Source: JAHBXE01 sp044222195 (GTDB taxonomy: Bacteria; Planctomycetota; Phycisphaerae; Phycisphaerales; UBA1924). From it: 64,000 nucleotides of DNA. Positions 1-7,957 of the stretch are shown here, one piece after another; the stretch's first letter is position 1; each line of letters opens with the position of its first letter. The position numbers and the translations under genes are program-made. Below the pieces are notes generated by a model. The model was not told where the DNA came from. It searched no databases and saw nothing but the letters and a program-made list of their open reading frames with translations. The stretch covers positions 1 through 64,000 of the forward strand of contig JBGANS010000009.1 of NCBI GenBank assembly GCA_044222195.1, written 5' to 3'.

Positions 1-2
1 CC

Positions 3-374
3 CTCCGAAAAAACGCCGCCCTCGTCCTCAAAATGATCGAGGACCTCACCAAGGCACCAGCAAACTACGACGCGGCCGCCCTCGAATGGCTCGACGGCTA
101 CATCCAGCGCATGAAAGGCGCCCACGATGAGGCCACAAAAGACCGCCTCCTCGGAATGTTCGGCTGCTTCCTCGGCGAATGCTGCCTCCGCGCTTACGGC
201 GGCTCCTGGGCACAAAAGGACGGCAACTGGCACATCGTCTACGACGCCAAGAACAGCGCCAACCCCATCGGCCGAGCCTGGAAGTGCCACGATGAAGGCC
301 TTGAGGCTTCCCTCAAGAGCTTCTTTCAGGTTCTTGGGGACATTCGGGCGAATCCGGATCTCTGGAGTTCCTAA
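3..374 (+). CDS. Hypothetical protein, 5' end cut by window edge
   Basis: The frame is open from the first bases of the window, with no stop before the ATG at 33, so the gene probably starts upstream and only its C-terminal part is seen. The visible protein has a helical stretch followed by a conserved-looking core with the motifs GCFLGE and YGGSW, and then a compact aromatic-rich end. I recognise no assigned function. No signal peptide or membrane segment is visible in this part. It is followed after 9 bases by the SIR2-like pseudogene on the same strand. If the ATG at 33 is the true start the protein has 113 residues. Confidence 0.6.
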   Translation, partial: LRKNAALVLKMIEDLTKAPANYDAAALEWLDGYIQRMKGAHDEATKDRLLGMFGCFLGECCLRAYGGSWAQKDGNWHIVYDAKNSANPIGRAWKCHDEGLEASLKSFFQVLGDIRANPDLWSS

Positions 375-383
375 CCTCTTGCG

Positions 384-1540
384 ATGGGATGCATTCCTCA
401 AGGGTCCCAAGGCAATCCTGGATCAGAGCAAGGCTTGCGCAACTGCACGCTCGTTACGGGCAATGGCTTCAGCATTGATTTTGTATCCCATACTGGCATG
501 GGCGACAGAGTCAGGCTGGACGTCAACTCGCTGTTGCCACCCCCGCCGCACGTGCTGTACCTGCCCGGGGCTGGTGATCCGATTACGTCGCAACCACTTT
601 GGAACGGGCAGGCGCCGCTCTTTCCTTTGCTCGCAGACGAGCTCCAAAGGACCCCGGGCTTTTGGGATCTCTGCGAGTCACTTGCAAAGAAACCTCTAAA
701 TCGAGGGGCCAGAGACGGAAAGTGGACCATCGACACGCGAGAGGCCGGATATCAGTTGCGGGTGTACCTGTGGTATTTGTTTAAGTACTACGACCTGGAA
801 CTATGGGACGGTTTCAAGTCGAGGGCCTATCTAGATTGGCGCTGGACCGGGGTCATTGCGAAGTTGTTGGCACGGACAAATCTGACTTGCATCTCCTACA
901 ACTATGACTGCATTCTTGAGTGTGTCATATCACAGTTTGCCGGTTCCCAAGTTCACACACCGTGGATATTCGCCGACAAAGTTGTTGCCGAACGCCAGAC
1001 TCCAGCCGGAGGAGTTTTGTGTTTGAAGCCGCACGGGTCCGTGTCGTTCTATTCACGCATGGCGGGGGGTGCCGCGTCCGTGCGGTGTCTCCCAGACGGA
1101 TCAGAGGTGCCGGAATGGCGGCTACCGATTCAACTACATGATTGCAGCTGGTTTACTGCGACCCTGGCAATGACCCCGTGTCCGTCAAATACCCACCAGA
1201 ACACTGCCCAATGCTGCCGGATGTGGTTCCGCCCGGCCACTCGCTTGATCACCTGTGCGAGCCGAGTTCCACTGTCCTCCCTGCCGCAAAGAGCGTCTTG
1301 GGGAATGCGGATCTCGTGGTTTGCTGCGGCCTACGGGGAGATGGCCCTGATGAGAGGGAAGTTTCTGACTTGCTCTCCTCGGTCCCCAATGGAACGCCCA
1401 CCCTGTACATTGGAACGGATCAAGCCTGTACTGCAGCCAGCATTCTGCAGAGCCGTGGCGGGCCTCAGTACCAGTTCCTTGACGCCTTTGGGTGCGTGTC
1501 GATCGAGGCAGCCATAAGCTCATGTCTCGCGCGAGGGTAG
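384..1540 (+). pseudogene. SIR2-like NAD-binding protein, frame-broken
   Basis: The first frame (ATG at 384) encodes a SIR2-type nucleotide-binding start, LVTGNGFSIDF at about residues 23-33. It then shows SYNYD and LKPHGS, which match the TNYD and HGS landmarks of the SIR2-like fold. After about position 1120 this frame turns into arginine- and serine-rich text unlike a protein. The expected C-terminal part continues in another frame from about 1142 to the stop at 1540, with NADLVVCCGLRGDGPDE, the usual late 'GxSxxDxxI' region. One or two indels between about 1080 and 1145 therefore break the gene, unless they are assembly errors. SIR2-like proteins outside the sirtuins are often NAD hydrolases in defence systems; that role here is inference only. 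Confidence 0.6.
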
Positions 1541-1850
1541 TCGGATACTGTGGTCGCCGGAACTTGAGGACGGAGATCACCGTCTGGTCCGAGCAGCCCG
1601 AACCCGAGTCGAGGAGAAAGCTGAACAGTTGCAGGAGCTTGTGTTGCGGTTACGTGCAAGACCGCGGGGCGACAATTTCGATTTTGGCGACGGCCGGCAG
1701 ATTGTCGGCGTCGTCTGCACACCCTTTCCTGTTTGGATTCGCGCTCCATACGCCTCTGCCGAATTGGCAAGCGGACTACAGCTGTGTGTAGTGCTTCGTG
1801 AACTCATAGGCTGGCTCAACAGCCAACTACCGTTGCTATCGGTGGGCTGA
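1518..1850 (+). pseudogene. Open-frame remnant downstream of SIR2-like gene
   Basis: The frame opens after the stop at 1515-1517 and reads through to a stop at 1848-1850. It has no ATG near its beginning; the first credible start is TTG at 1629. Its translation looks protein-like: an acidic then arginine-rich helix (RVEEKAEQLQELVLRLRARP), followed by a hydrophobic beta-rich part (IVGVVCTPFPVWIRAPYAS) and an aliphatic C-terminus. It overlaps the tail of the SIR2-like frame, so it may be that gene's displaced C-terminal region or a separate decayed gene. No family assigned. Confidence 0.35.
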
Positions 1851-2110
1851 CGAGAGGTTGGGGGGACTCGGGCGGTCACTTCTAGGTCAACGTCCGGGCA
1901 TGTGACCGGCCCCTTCGCGTGCCTCGGAAGTCCAACCCGTCATCAGCCCGCGACGCCGGACCATCCGAAACCAGGCTTGGACATCCATGGCAACCGGCAA
2001 ACGTACCCAAATCGTCCCGCCCACCCACAAATCTCTCACCATGACCACCAAGCGTCAGCACAAATGCGGTCATAGGCCCTTTCCCCCTTGCATCCTCCCC
2101 GCCGCGTCGT

Positions 2111-3334
2111 ATGTTCCCCCACATGGTCGCCGCAGGCACCCAACTCCCACCTCTCCCCCGTGAAGACCGCCACCGTCTCACCCTCTTCTTCAAGCTCGAA
2201 GAAAACCTCGCCTCCCTCGCCGAAGAACTCAATCGGTCCCTCCCCGCCGCCGACCACCCGGCTTCCTCACCTGTTCACCTGCTCACCTCTTCACCTGTTC
2301 ACTCTTCACCCAATCACCCCCTCACCCATTCACCCCTTCAGCCCAACTCAGCACCCAGCACTCAGCACTCAGCACCTTGTTCCTCCCCCGACCCCCACGA
2401 CGAGTTCTCCCTCCAATCCTGGGCCTCCCGCGCCGACATCGCCGCCCACATCGATTTCCGCCGCAAGGAAGCCGACCGCCGTCACCGCCAATCCGCCCTC
2501 GCGGCCCTCGAACACGTCCTCAATCACACCCAAAACCTCATCGAAAAACGCCGCGCCGCCAGCACCGTCCTTCAAACCCTCAACCGAGCCGGCTCCCACG
2601 GTGGCACGAGTCTCCGAGGCGTGCGCAACCCCTCCTCCCCAAGAACCGCAGACACCACCACACACATCAATGCGGCGTCATCATCCCATCAGGCCCATAG
2701 GCCCCATACGACCTCTACGACCCATCCCCCCGACCCCAACGACCAGGACGACGACACCGACCCAAACACCGCCCCCAATTCCGACTCACCTGTTCACCCG
2801 CTCACCTCTTCACCTGTTCATTCCTCGCCTCCCCTCTCCATCCCCGAAGCCTTCACCCCTAGGCCCGGCGACATCCACTCCCCGCCCACCCCTCTCCCCG
2901 ACCCCGCCCGCACTCCCGAAGACCTAGTCGCCCTCACCATCCAGGCCATCCAGTCCCCCAATCTCCCCGAACGCAACACCGGCCCTTTCACCCTCTGGAA
3001 TCTCGCCGGCCACATCACGCACCGCACCCCCGCCGACTTCGCCGAATACCGCGGCAACTATCTCGCCAACACAATCAAAAACGCCTGGGAGTTCGCCTCC
3101 TTCTCCCAGCGCTCCCTCACCGTCACTCCCCCCGCCCCGCCAAGCAACTTCTTCTTCATCCGCGAGTTCACCGCCCTCGCTCTCATCGACCTCACCCTCC
3201 GCGATGATTCCAGACGTGTCCTCCGCATCGAGCTCCGCAAGGAAACCAAGGGCACCTTCAAGGACTGCTGGCTCCTCAAACACCTCACCGTCTCCTCCCG
3301 CCAGACGGCCGACGCGTTCAACGACTCCGGCTGA
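2111..3334 (+). CDS. Planctomycete-type hypothetical protein loaded with short repeats
   Basis: The protein has 407 residues. The N-terminal part (about 20-50) holds RLTLFFKLEENLASLAEELN. A second helical block (about 100-160, ending NLIEKRRAASTVLQTLN) resembles conserved uncharacterised planctomycete proteins that may bind nucleic acid; this is from general recall, not a search. The C-terminal part (about 270-400) is a separate mixed alpha/beta region. Between these blocks lie low-complexity Ser/Pro/His/Thr stretches coded by DNA repeats: two near-identical copies of a 36-bp CACCTGTTC repeat (2267, 2786), a 7-bp tandem repeat (2349-2376), a CCATAGG-type element (near 2685) and a decayed GTGGCACG palindrome (2600). 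All stay in frame. The ATG at 2111 is chosen because the first conserved block follows closely. Function unknown. Confidence 0.6.
   Translation: MFPHMVAAGTQLPPLPREDRHRLTLFFKLEENLASLAEELNRSLPAADHPASSPVHLLTSSPVHSSPNHPLTHSPLQPNSAPSTQHSAPCSSPDPHDEFSLQSWASRADIAAHIDFRRKEADRRHRQSALAALEHVLNHTQNLIEKRRAASTVLQTLNRAGSHGGTSLRGVRNPSSPRTADTTTHINAASSSHQAHRPHTTSTTHPPDPNDQDDDTDPNTAPNSDSPVHPLTSSPVHSSPPLSIPEAFTPRPGDIHSPPTPLPDPARTPEDLVALTIQAIQSPNLPERNTGPFTLWNLAGHITHRTPADFAEYRGNYLANTIKNAWEFASFSQRSLTVTPPAPPSNFFFIREFTALALIDLTLRDDSRRVLRIELRKETKGTFKDCWLLKHLTVSSRQTADAFNDSG
2267..2310 (+). repeat. CACCTGTTC-type repeat, copy A (inside CDS)
   Basis: This copy is a run of TCACCTGTTC/TCACCTCTTC words. Its first 35 bases match copy B at 2786-2820 with one mismatch. 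In the host frame it encodes SSPVHLLTSSPVHSSP, so the repeat is translated. Confidence 0.7.
2349..2376 (+). repeat. 7-bp tandem repeat CAGCACY x4 (inside CDS)
   Basis: Four consecutive copies of CAGCACC or CAGCACT lie at 2349, 2356, 2363 and 2370. They encode part of the low-complexity linker of the hypothetical protein at 2111-3334. Confidence 0.7.
2600..2623 (+). repeat. Decayed copy of GTGGCACG...CCGAGGCGTG palindrome (inside CDS)
   Basis: GTGGCACG, then TCTCCGAGGCGTG, matches one arm of the nested palindrome inside mqnC (26978-27003) apart from changes near the left half of the small stem. In the host frame it gives HGGTSLRGVR, close to GGTPLRGVR in MqnC. Confidence 0.6.
2786..2821 (+). 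repeat. CACCTGTTC-type repeat, copy B (inside CDS)
   Basis: This is the second copy of the 36-bp repeat first seen at 2267, with one internal mismatch. It encodes SPVHPLTSSPVHS in the same frame as copy A. Confidence 0.7.
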
Positions 3335-3446
3335 CCGCCGGGGCGCCACCAGCCTCATTCGCCCTGCCCGGTTCCAGCGATTCCTTGCTTCGTTGCGAGG
3401 CTGGAGCGCATTGTGTATGCTTTGGTCCGCTTTCAAGGAGCATGAA

Positions 3447-3788
3447 ATGAAGAAAGCACTCGCACTCTCCTCGGTCGCCCTCGTGTTCGGTCTCGCGGGC
3501 TGCACCTCCAGCGGCGTCGTCGGCACCTGGTCCGGACGCGGCGCCGAGAAAGCCCCGTTCAGTTTCGGCAGCGTGTCATTCGTCGGTGACAACACCTTCA
3601 CCGCCGAGGCCCGCTACGGCGGAACCACCCGTGTCCAGAGCGGCACCTGGTCCGCCGACGGCGACAAGCTCCACCTCAACTCCGGCGACTCCAAGCGAGA
3701 CTACACCTTCAAGTCCGACGCCAAGACGCTCACCGTCACCGATCCCAAGTCCGGCCACAGCATCACCCTCGACCGCGTCAAGAAGTAG
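3447..3788 (+). CDS. Small secreted lipoprotein
   Basis: The protein has 113 residues with an N-terminal lipoprotein signal: MKKA, a hydrophobic stretch, then the lipobox LAGC with the Cys at residue 19. The mature part (VVGTWSGRG ... FVGDNTFTAEARYGGTTRVQSGTWSADGDKLHL) has the repeated 'GTW ... F ... D' pattern of small beta-barrel, lipocalin-like lipoproteins that are often left unnamed. The start is supported by AAGGAG at 3435-3440, six bases before the ATG. The same frame is open further upstream, but that part reads as low complexity. Exact role unknown. Confidence 0.75.
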   Translation: MKKALALSSVALVFGLAGCTSSGVVGTWSGRGAEKAPFSFGSVSFVGDNTFTAEARYGGTTRVQSGTWSADGDKLHLNSGDSKRDYTFKSDAKTLTVTDPKSGHSITLDRVKK

Positions 3789-3834
3789 TCCGCATCACTG
3801 CAACAGCCCCACGCGTGCAGCGAATCATCTCTGC

Positions 3835-4386
3835 GTGAGAGTCACGCTCGAAACCCCGGAACGGATGGAACTCCGCGGCATCCCCCAGAGCCGCTCCCTC
3901 CTCTTCGGGGTTTTAGTCTGTACCGCCATCGCCATCGTCGCAGGACTCTTTGCGTACTTCCAATGGACACGATCCAAATCCATCTGGCCCGCGATCCCTC
4001 CCGCCATCGGCGTGGTGATGATGGTCGGCATGCTCTCCGTTCTCACCCTCCACTCCTTCAAGCGAGAACGCCTTGTCCTGGACAAGGTGACCAAGACCGC
4101 CGAGCACCAGACCTGGTCAATGCTCTTCGGAAGCCGCAGGTCCATGACGTACCCCTTCGACCGCATCCACAGCATCGCCATCCAGCGGTCTCTCGAATCC
4201 TCCGGCGGCGGCAAGGGCTTCCCGATCCGGGTCACCAAGGCCAGGATTCTGATCTCAAAGCCCCGCCGCGCCATCGAACTCGACGAGGTGCAGAGTGGCA
4301 GCGAAGGACCAGTCGAATCACTCGCGAAGAAGGTGTCCGAGTTCCTTGCACGTCCCCTGGAGCGAGTCGGTTCGCACGACGACTGA
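3835..4386 (+). CDS. Hypothetical two-helix membrane protein
   Basis: From the GTG at 3835 the protein has 183 residues. After a short polar start (VTLETPERMELRGIPQS) come two hydrophobic helices at about residues 21-44 and 50-74. A cytoplasmic-looking basic and beta-rich domain follows (ERLVLDKVTKTAEHQTW ... YPFDRIHSIAIQR), similar in layout to PH-like domains in small bacterial membrane proteins. An internal ATG at 3865 is the alternative start. The frame is open upstream of 3835 but overlaps the lipoprotein gene out of frame and reads as non-coding. No function assigned. Confidence 0.6.
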   Translation: MRVTLETPERMELRGIPQSRSLLFGVLVCTAIAIVAGLFAYFQWTRSKSIWPAIPPAIGVVMMVGMLSVLTLHSFKRERLVLDKVTKTAEHQTWSMLFGSRRSMTYPFDRIHSIAIQRSLESSGGGKGFPIRVTKARILISKPRRAIELDEVQSGSEGPVESLAKKVSEFLARPLERVGSHDD

Positions 4387-4445
4387 GCCCGTGGCGACCC
4401 AACCCGCGCCACCGAACCGAGGTCCCGTGACAATCGCCGCCCTCA

Positions 4446-5612
4446 TTGGACTTCCTCCCCTTCGCCCCCAACCCTTCCAGTTCGCACCCGAGGCCCGCCT
4501 TCCACGTGACCGTTCCACCACGCAACCCCCGCTACGACCCAAAGCCCCTCAAGCCCCGCAAGGTCCGCGGCGGGATCAAACTGATTTCTGCAACGGGGCG
4601 CTATCCGGAGAGTTGGCCCGCGCAGCGTTGGATGAGGCTGGTGGAACAGGCCGCGCCGGGGGAGTCGCTGCTGGAAGGATTGGGCTACGCGACCGAGGGC
4701 CAGACTCGGAGATTGAGCATCAACTCCGGCCGCATTGACGGCGCGGTGCAGGGGACGAGCCCCGCGGCGTACGAGGCATCGATGACCCTCTCGGCGTTCA
4801 CGCACGAGCAGAGCGAACGGATCATCGCGGCCATGATCGATCAGGCGGTGTACGCCGCGAAGCTGCTCGCGGGAGAACTTCCGGCGAACATCGAAGACAT
4901 CTTCGCGCCGCTGGGGCTGAAGCTGTTCCCCGTCGAGCCGGGCGAAGTGACGCCCGCGTGCAACTGCCGGACGCGCCGGATGACCAGCTTCGCCCCGGGG
5001 CAAAGACCGCCGGCGAGTGGCGGCGTGCCGACGTCTGCGCCGCCTCCGCCGCCTGAGCCTGCAACGCCGGCATCGCCGTGGTGCAAACATGTGTGCTGCC
5101 TGGCGTATCTGGTTGCGGAGCGGTTTACAACGGACCCATTCCTGATCTTCACGCTGAGAGGCCTGCCGCGGGAGGAGTTATTTGAGCGTCTCAGGCAGCG
5201 GCGCGCGGCGGCGAGCTCGGGCGCGGGCGGGGCGCTTGTGTACACGCCGGTTGTGCCCGGCGTATCGGACACGGAGCCGGCGCTGCTGGAAGAGTCGCTC
5301 GATCACTTCTGGGATGCGGGTCCGGGGCTATCGCAGATTGACATGCCGATCGCGAAGCCGGAAGTTTCTCACCCACTCCTGCGGCGGCTGGGGCCGAGTC
5401 CGTTTGGGGGGCCGGGGCGGTTTCCTCTGGTGGGGCTCTTGGCGACGTGCTACGAGTTGATCAGCGAGGCCGCGATCAAGGGGGCGGAAGAGGCGCCGCC
5501 CGGATCGGAGGAGAGTCAGCCACGCTTGGATGCGGATGGACGAGGATCAGAAGACCAAGAGACGGGAGTTCAAGCGGATGACGCCGACGTGGATGAAGGC
5601 GGCGAAGTCTGA
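4446..5612 (+). CDS. SWIM zinc-finger domain protein
   Basis: The protein has about 388 residues from a TTG at 4446; a GTG at 4506 is an equally good start. The core is a SWIM-type zinc-binding region: CNCRTRRM and then, after a Pro/Ala-rich insertion, WCKHVCCLAYLVAERF, giving CxC...CxH ligands. It is followed by the typical 'DPFLIFTLRGLPREELFERLR' helix of this family. The upstream beta-rich part (RLSINSGRIDGAVQGT) and the helical part (AAMIDQAVYAAKLLAGELP) also fit. SWIM proteins of this kind usually accompany SNF2-like helicases, but no helicase gene is visible here. The C-terminal tail is acidic and disordered. Function is probably nucleic-acid or protein binding. Confidence 0.8.
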   Translation: MDFLPFAPNPSSSHPRPAFHVTVPPRNPRYDPKPLKPRKVRGGIKLISATGRYPESWPAQRWMRLVEQAAPGESLLEGLGYATEGQTRRLSINSGRIDGAVQGTSPAAYEASMTLSAFTHEQSERIIAAMIDQAVYAAKLLAGELPANIEDIFAPLGLKLFPVEPGEVTPACNCRTRRMTSFAPGQRPPASGGVPTSAPPPPPEPATPASPWCKHVCCLAYLVAERFTTDPFLIFTLRGLPREELFERLRQRRAAASSGAGGALVYTPVVPGVSDTEPALLEESLDHFWDAGPGLSQIDMPIAKPEVSHPLLRRLGPSPFGGPGRFPLVGLLATCYELISEAAIKGAEEAPPGSEESQPRLDADGRGSEDQETGVQADDADVDEGGEV

Positions 5613-5980
5613 ACGAACGTCTTGTGAAAGGCGTTTGACGGTCTGACTTGAGTGACAAGTCGCCGGTGTTGCCGCGGAAATCGGCCTGATTGACTCCCCC
5701 TTCCACCCCCCTAAACTTCCCCGCTCAAAATGGAGCCGATCGCGACGGACGGGAGCGATTCTGACACTTGGTCAGATGAGCGAACAGAGGCGCGGTCATG
5801 GGTCTTTCTATCGCGGCTGATGGAAGGCTCAGCTCCGGGTTCGGGCGTGTTGTCCCGGGCCCCGTGCCGCGGCCTGCTCACAACCCCTTGCGGGTGAGGA
5901 GCACGGACCGCGAGTCCGTGTTCTGGTGATCTACCTGTACGGTGGATTGCCCTGTGAAGGAGGCCTGCGTCCGACGTCTT
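5613..5980. other. Gene-free, hairpin-rich intergenic stretch upstream of tRNA-Gln
   Basis: I see no credible protein gene in these 368 bases. Several inverted repeats stand out: CTGAC-acttg-GTCAG near 5770, CTCAC...GTGAG near 5880-5897, and GAGCACGGAC-cgcga-GTCCGTGTTC near 5898-5922. None has a following T-run, so they do not look like simple terminators. A structured RNA or scattered repeats are both possible. No match to the SRP RNA, tmRNA, RNase P or glmS ribozyme signatures that I know. Confidence 0.35.
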
Positions 5981-6051
5981 TGGCCGATGGTGTAACGGTA
6001 GCACAGCAGATTTTGGTTCTGTTTGTCCAGGTTCGAATCCTGGTCGGCCAG
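5981..6051 (+). tRNA. tRNA-Gln (anticodon TTG)
   Basis: A complete cloverleaf can be drawn. The acceptor stem pairs TGGCCGA with TCGGCCA, with G as discriminator. The D stem is GTGT/GCAC, the anticodon stem GCAGA/TCTGT around the loop TTTTGGT, and the T arm CCAGG-TTCGAAT-CCTGG. The anticodon TTG (6013-6015) reads CAA and, by wobble, CAG glutamine codons. CCA is not encoded. The gene lies about 50 bases upstream of glmU on the same strand. Confidence 0.95.
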
Positions 6052-6101
6052 TTCCTTCTGCTTTCGCCACGAGCCGGTGCGCCCTCTACGTCTGACGCTG
6101 T

Positions 6102-6878
6102 GTGATGACGGCGACGAACGAACAACCTGCCGCGATGATCCTGGCCGCGGGCAAGGGCACGCGCATGGGCGGCGACCTGCCGAAGGTGGTTCATCCGGTC
6201 GGCGGGCGTCCGATGATCTGCCCGATTGTCGATGCGTGCCTGGCGGCGGGGGTTGGGCGGGTCATCGTGATCGTCGGGTACAAGCAGGAGCTGGTCCGCG
6301 AAGCGCTCAGGGGGTATGCGGTTGAGTTCGCGGTGCAGGCGGAGCAGCATGGGACGGGGCACGCGGTTGTGTGTGCGAAGGATGCGCTCTGCACGAAGCA
6401 TGCGGATGTGCTGATTCTGGCTGGCGATGGGCCGCTCATTCGCGCCTCGACATTGACGACCCTGATTGAGAAACACCGGGCGACGGGTGCGGCGGCGACG
6501 CTGGCGACGTCGATCATCGACGATCCGGCGGGGTACGGGCGGATCGTTCGGGATGGGGCGGGGCGGTTCCGGGAGATTGTGGAGCACAAGGTCGCCACGC
6601 CGGAACAGCGGACGATTCGGGAAGTGAACCCGAGCTATTACTGCTTCAAGCGGGCGGAGCTGTTCGAGGCTCTGGCGCAGGTGCAGCCCAACGCGGTGAG
6701 CAAGGAGCTGTACTTGACGGACACGCTGGGGGTGATGCTCAAAGGCGGCAAGCGGGTCGAGGTGGTTCCGGCGGTACCGGCCGAGGATGTGCTCTCGATC
6801 AACACGCCGGCGGAGCTCGCGGTCGTCGATCGGATCTATCGTCAGCGTGAACAGCTTCCCGTGGGGTCCAGGGCATGA
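6102..6878 (+). CDS. glmU: UDP-GlcNAc pyrophosphorylase domain protein (GlmU N-terminal type)
   Basis: This cytoplasmic nucleotidyltransferase would join UTP and GlcNAc-1-phosphate to make UDP-GlcNAc for cell envelope synthesis. The signature LAAGKGTRMGGDLPKVVHPVGGRPM is at about residues 13-37, HGTGHAVV at about 83-90 and the metal-binding region LAGDGPL at about 104-110. The 258-residue protein ends after the transferase domain; the left-handed beta-helix acetyltransferase half of classic GlmU is absent, so acetylation would need another protein. GTG at 6102 and ATG at 6105 are adjacent starts. It overlaps prs by four bases, so the two are translationally coupled; glmU-prs-rplY-pth is a known bacterial order. 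Confidence 0.85.
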   Translation: MMTATNEQPAAMILAAGKGTRMGGDLPKVVHPVGGRPMICPIVDACLAAGVGRVIVIVGYKQELVREALRGYAVEFAVQAEQHGTGHAVVCAKDALCTKHADVLILAGDGPLIRASTLTTLIEKHRATGAAATLATSIIDDPAGYGRIVRDGAGRFREIVEHKVATPEQRTIREVNPSYYCFKRAELFEALAQVQPNAVSKELYLTDTLGVMLKGGKRVEVVPAVPAEDVLSINTPAELAVVDRIYRQREQLPVGSRA

Positions 6879-7858
6879 GCAACAGCGACGCGAACACGCT
6901 GAAGATCTTCGCCGGCCGCAACAGCATCGAGCTGACGCAGCGGCTGTGCGACCATATTCAGCTCCCGCTCGGCCAGGCGAGGACGACCCTCTTTCCGGAT
7001 GGCGAGATCATCGTCAAGCTGGAAGAGGATGTGCGCGGACGAGACTGCTACGTGGTGATCTCGACCTGCCAGCCCGTCAACGACAACCTGATGGAACTGT
7101 TGATCTTCCTTGACTGTCTAAAGCGGGCTTCGGCATCGCGGGTGACGGTGGTGACGCCGTACTTCGGGTATGGGCGGCAGGACCGGAAGGATGAGGGACG
7201 GGTTCCGATCACGGCGAAGCTGGTGGCGAACCTGATTACCGCCGCGAGAGCGGATCGGCTCTTGGCGTTGGACCTGCACGCGGCCCAGATCCAGGGCTTC
7301 TTTGACCTTCCGGTGGATCACCTGTCGGCGACGCCGGTGTTCTACAACTACTTCAAGTCGATCCGTGAAGAGCTTGGCGACCTGTGCCTGGTGAGCCCGG
7401 ATGTGGGCAACGTGAAGGTGGCCGAGGCGTTTGCGAACCTGCTGGGCGGCGACCTGGCGATCATCAACAAGCGGCGGCTGTCGGGCTCGACGGTGACGAC
7501 GGGCAACCTCATCGGTGATGTGAAGAACAAGACGGTGCTGATGTTCGACGACATGATCTCGACGGCGGGCACGGTGTGCGAGGCGGCGAAGCTGGTGATG
7601 GAGAAGGGGGCGAAGCAAGTCTTCGCCGCGGCGACGCACGGCGTGCTGGTGGGGATGGCGGTGCAGCGGCTGGCGGAGAGCCCGATCAGCCGGGTGGTGA
7701 TTACGAACACGGTGCCGATGGATGGACGGGGAGATCCGATCAAGCACAAGCTGGTGCATCTCTGTGTTGGGTCGCTGCTGGGCGAGGCGATCCACCGGAT
7801 TCACCACAACCTGTCGGTGAGCGCGCTGTTCAAGGGGACGGCGGGGACGAAGAGGTAA
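6875..7858 (+). CDS. prs: Ribose-phosphate pyrophosphokinase (PRPP synthetase)
   Basis: It makes phosphoribosyl pyrophosphate from ribose-5-phosphate and ATP, feeding nucleotide, histidine and tryptophan synthesis. The 327-residue length is normal for the family. Visible hallmarks are FAGRNSIELTQRLC at the N-terminus, the flexible-loop region YFGYGRQDRKDEGR, the signature DLHAAQIQGFFDLPVDHL and the PRPP-binding loop MFDDMISTAGT. The ATG overlaps the glmU stop (ATGA). A block of short GTGACGGA-type repeats follows directly after the stop, before rplY. Confidence 0.97.
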   Translation: MSNSDANTLKIFAGRNSIELTQRLCDHIQLPLGQARTTLFPDGEIIVKLEEDVRGRDCYVVISTCQPVNDNLMELLIFLDCLKRASASRVTVVTPYFGYGRQDRKDEGRVPITAKLVANLITAARADRLLALDLHAAQIQGFFDLPVDHLSATPVFYNYFKSIREELGDLCLVSPDVGNVKVAEAFANLLGGDLAIINKRRLSGSTVTTGNLIGDVKNKTVLMFDDMISTAGTVCEAAKLVMEKGAKQVFAAATHGVLVGMAVQRLAESPISRVVITNTVPMDGRGDPIKHKLVHLCVGSLLGEAIHRIHHNLSVSALFKGTAGTKR

Positions 7859-7925
7859 GGCAGGGACGGAGTGACGCAGGGACGGAGTGACGGAGCGAAG
7901 AAGTAAGAAGTTAGGAAGTTAAGAA
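7859..7925 (+). repeat. GTGACGSA-type short repeat cluster after prs
   Basis: The stretch directly after the prs stop holds repeated GGGACGGA/GTGACGCA/GTGACGGA words, then AAGAAGTA/GAAGTTA words. The same 8-bp words recur after the OmpA lipoprotein gene (26171) and after the peptide-binding protein gene (61469). No stable terminator is visible inside it. Confidence 0.6.
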
Positions 7926-7957
7926 CCACGGCTTAGCCGGATTTTGGAGAAGTTGCC

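Noticed and set aside
2267..2310. CRISPR-like spacing of the CACCTGTTC repeats
   Set aside because: The repeats are degenerate, lie back to back without unique spacers, and are inside a coding gene.
5800..5980. SRP RNA, tmRNA, RNase P RNA or glmS ribozyme upstream of tRNA-Gln and glmU
   Set aside because: None of the conserved sequence signatures of these RNAs is present, although hairpins are.
5711..6070. A 119-codon minus-strand frame across the tRNA-Gln gene
   Set aside because: Its text (GRPGFEPGQTEPKS...) is the familiar false translation of a tRNA antisense strand.
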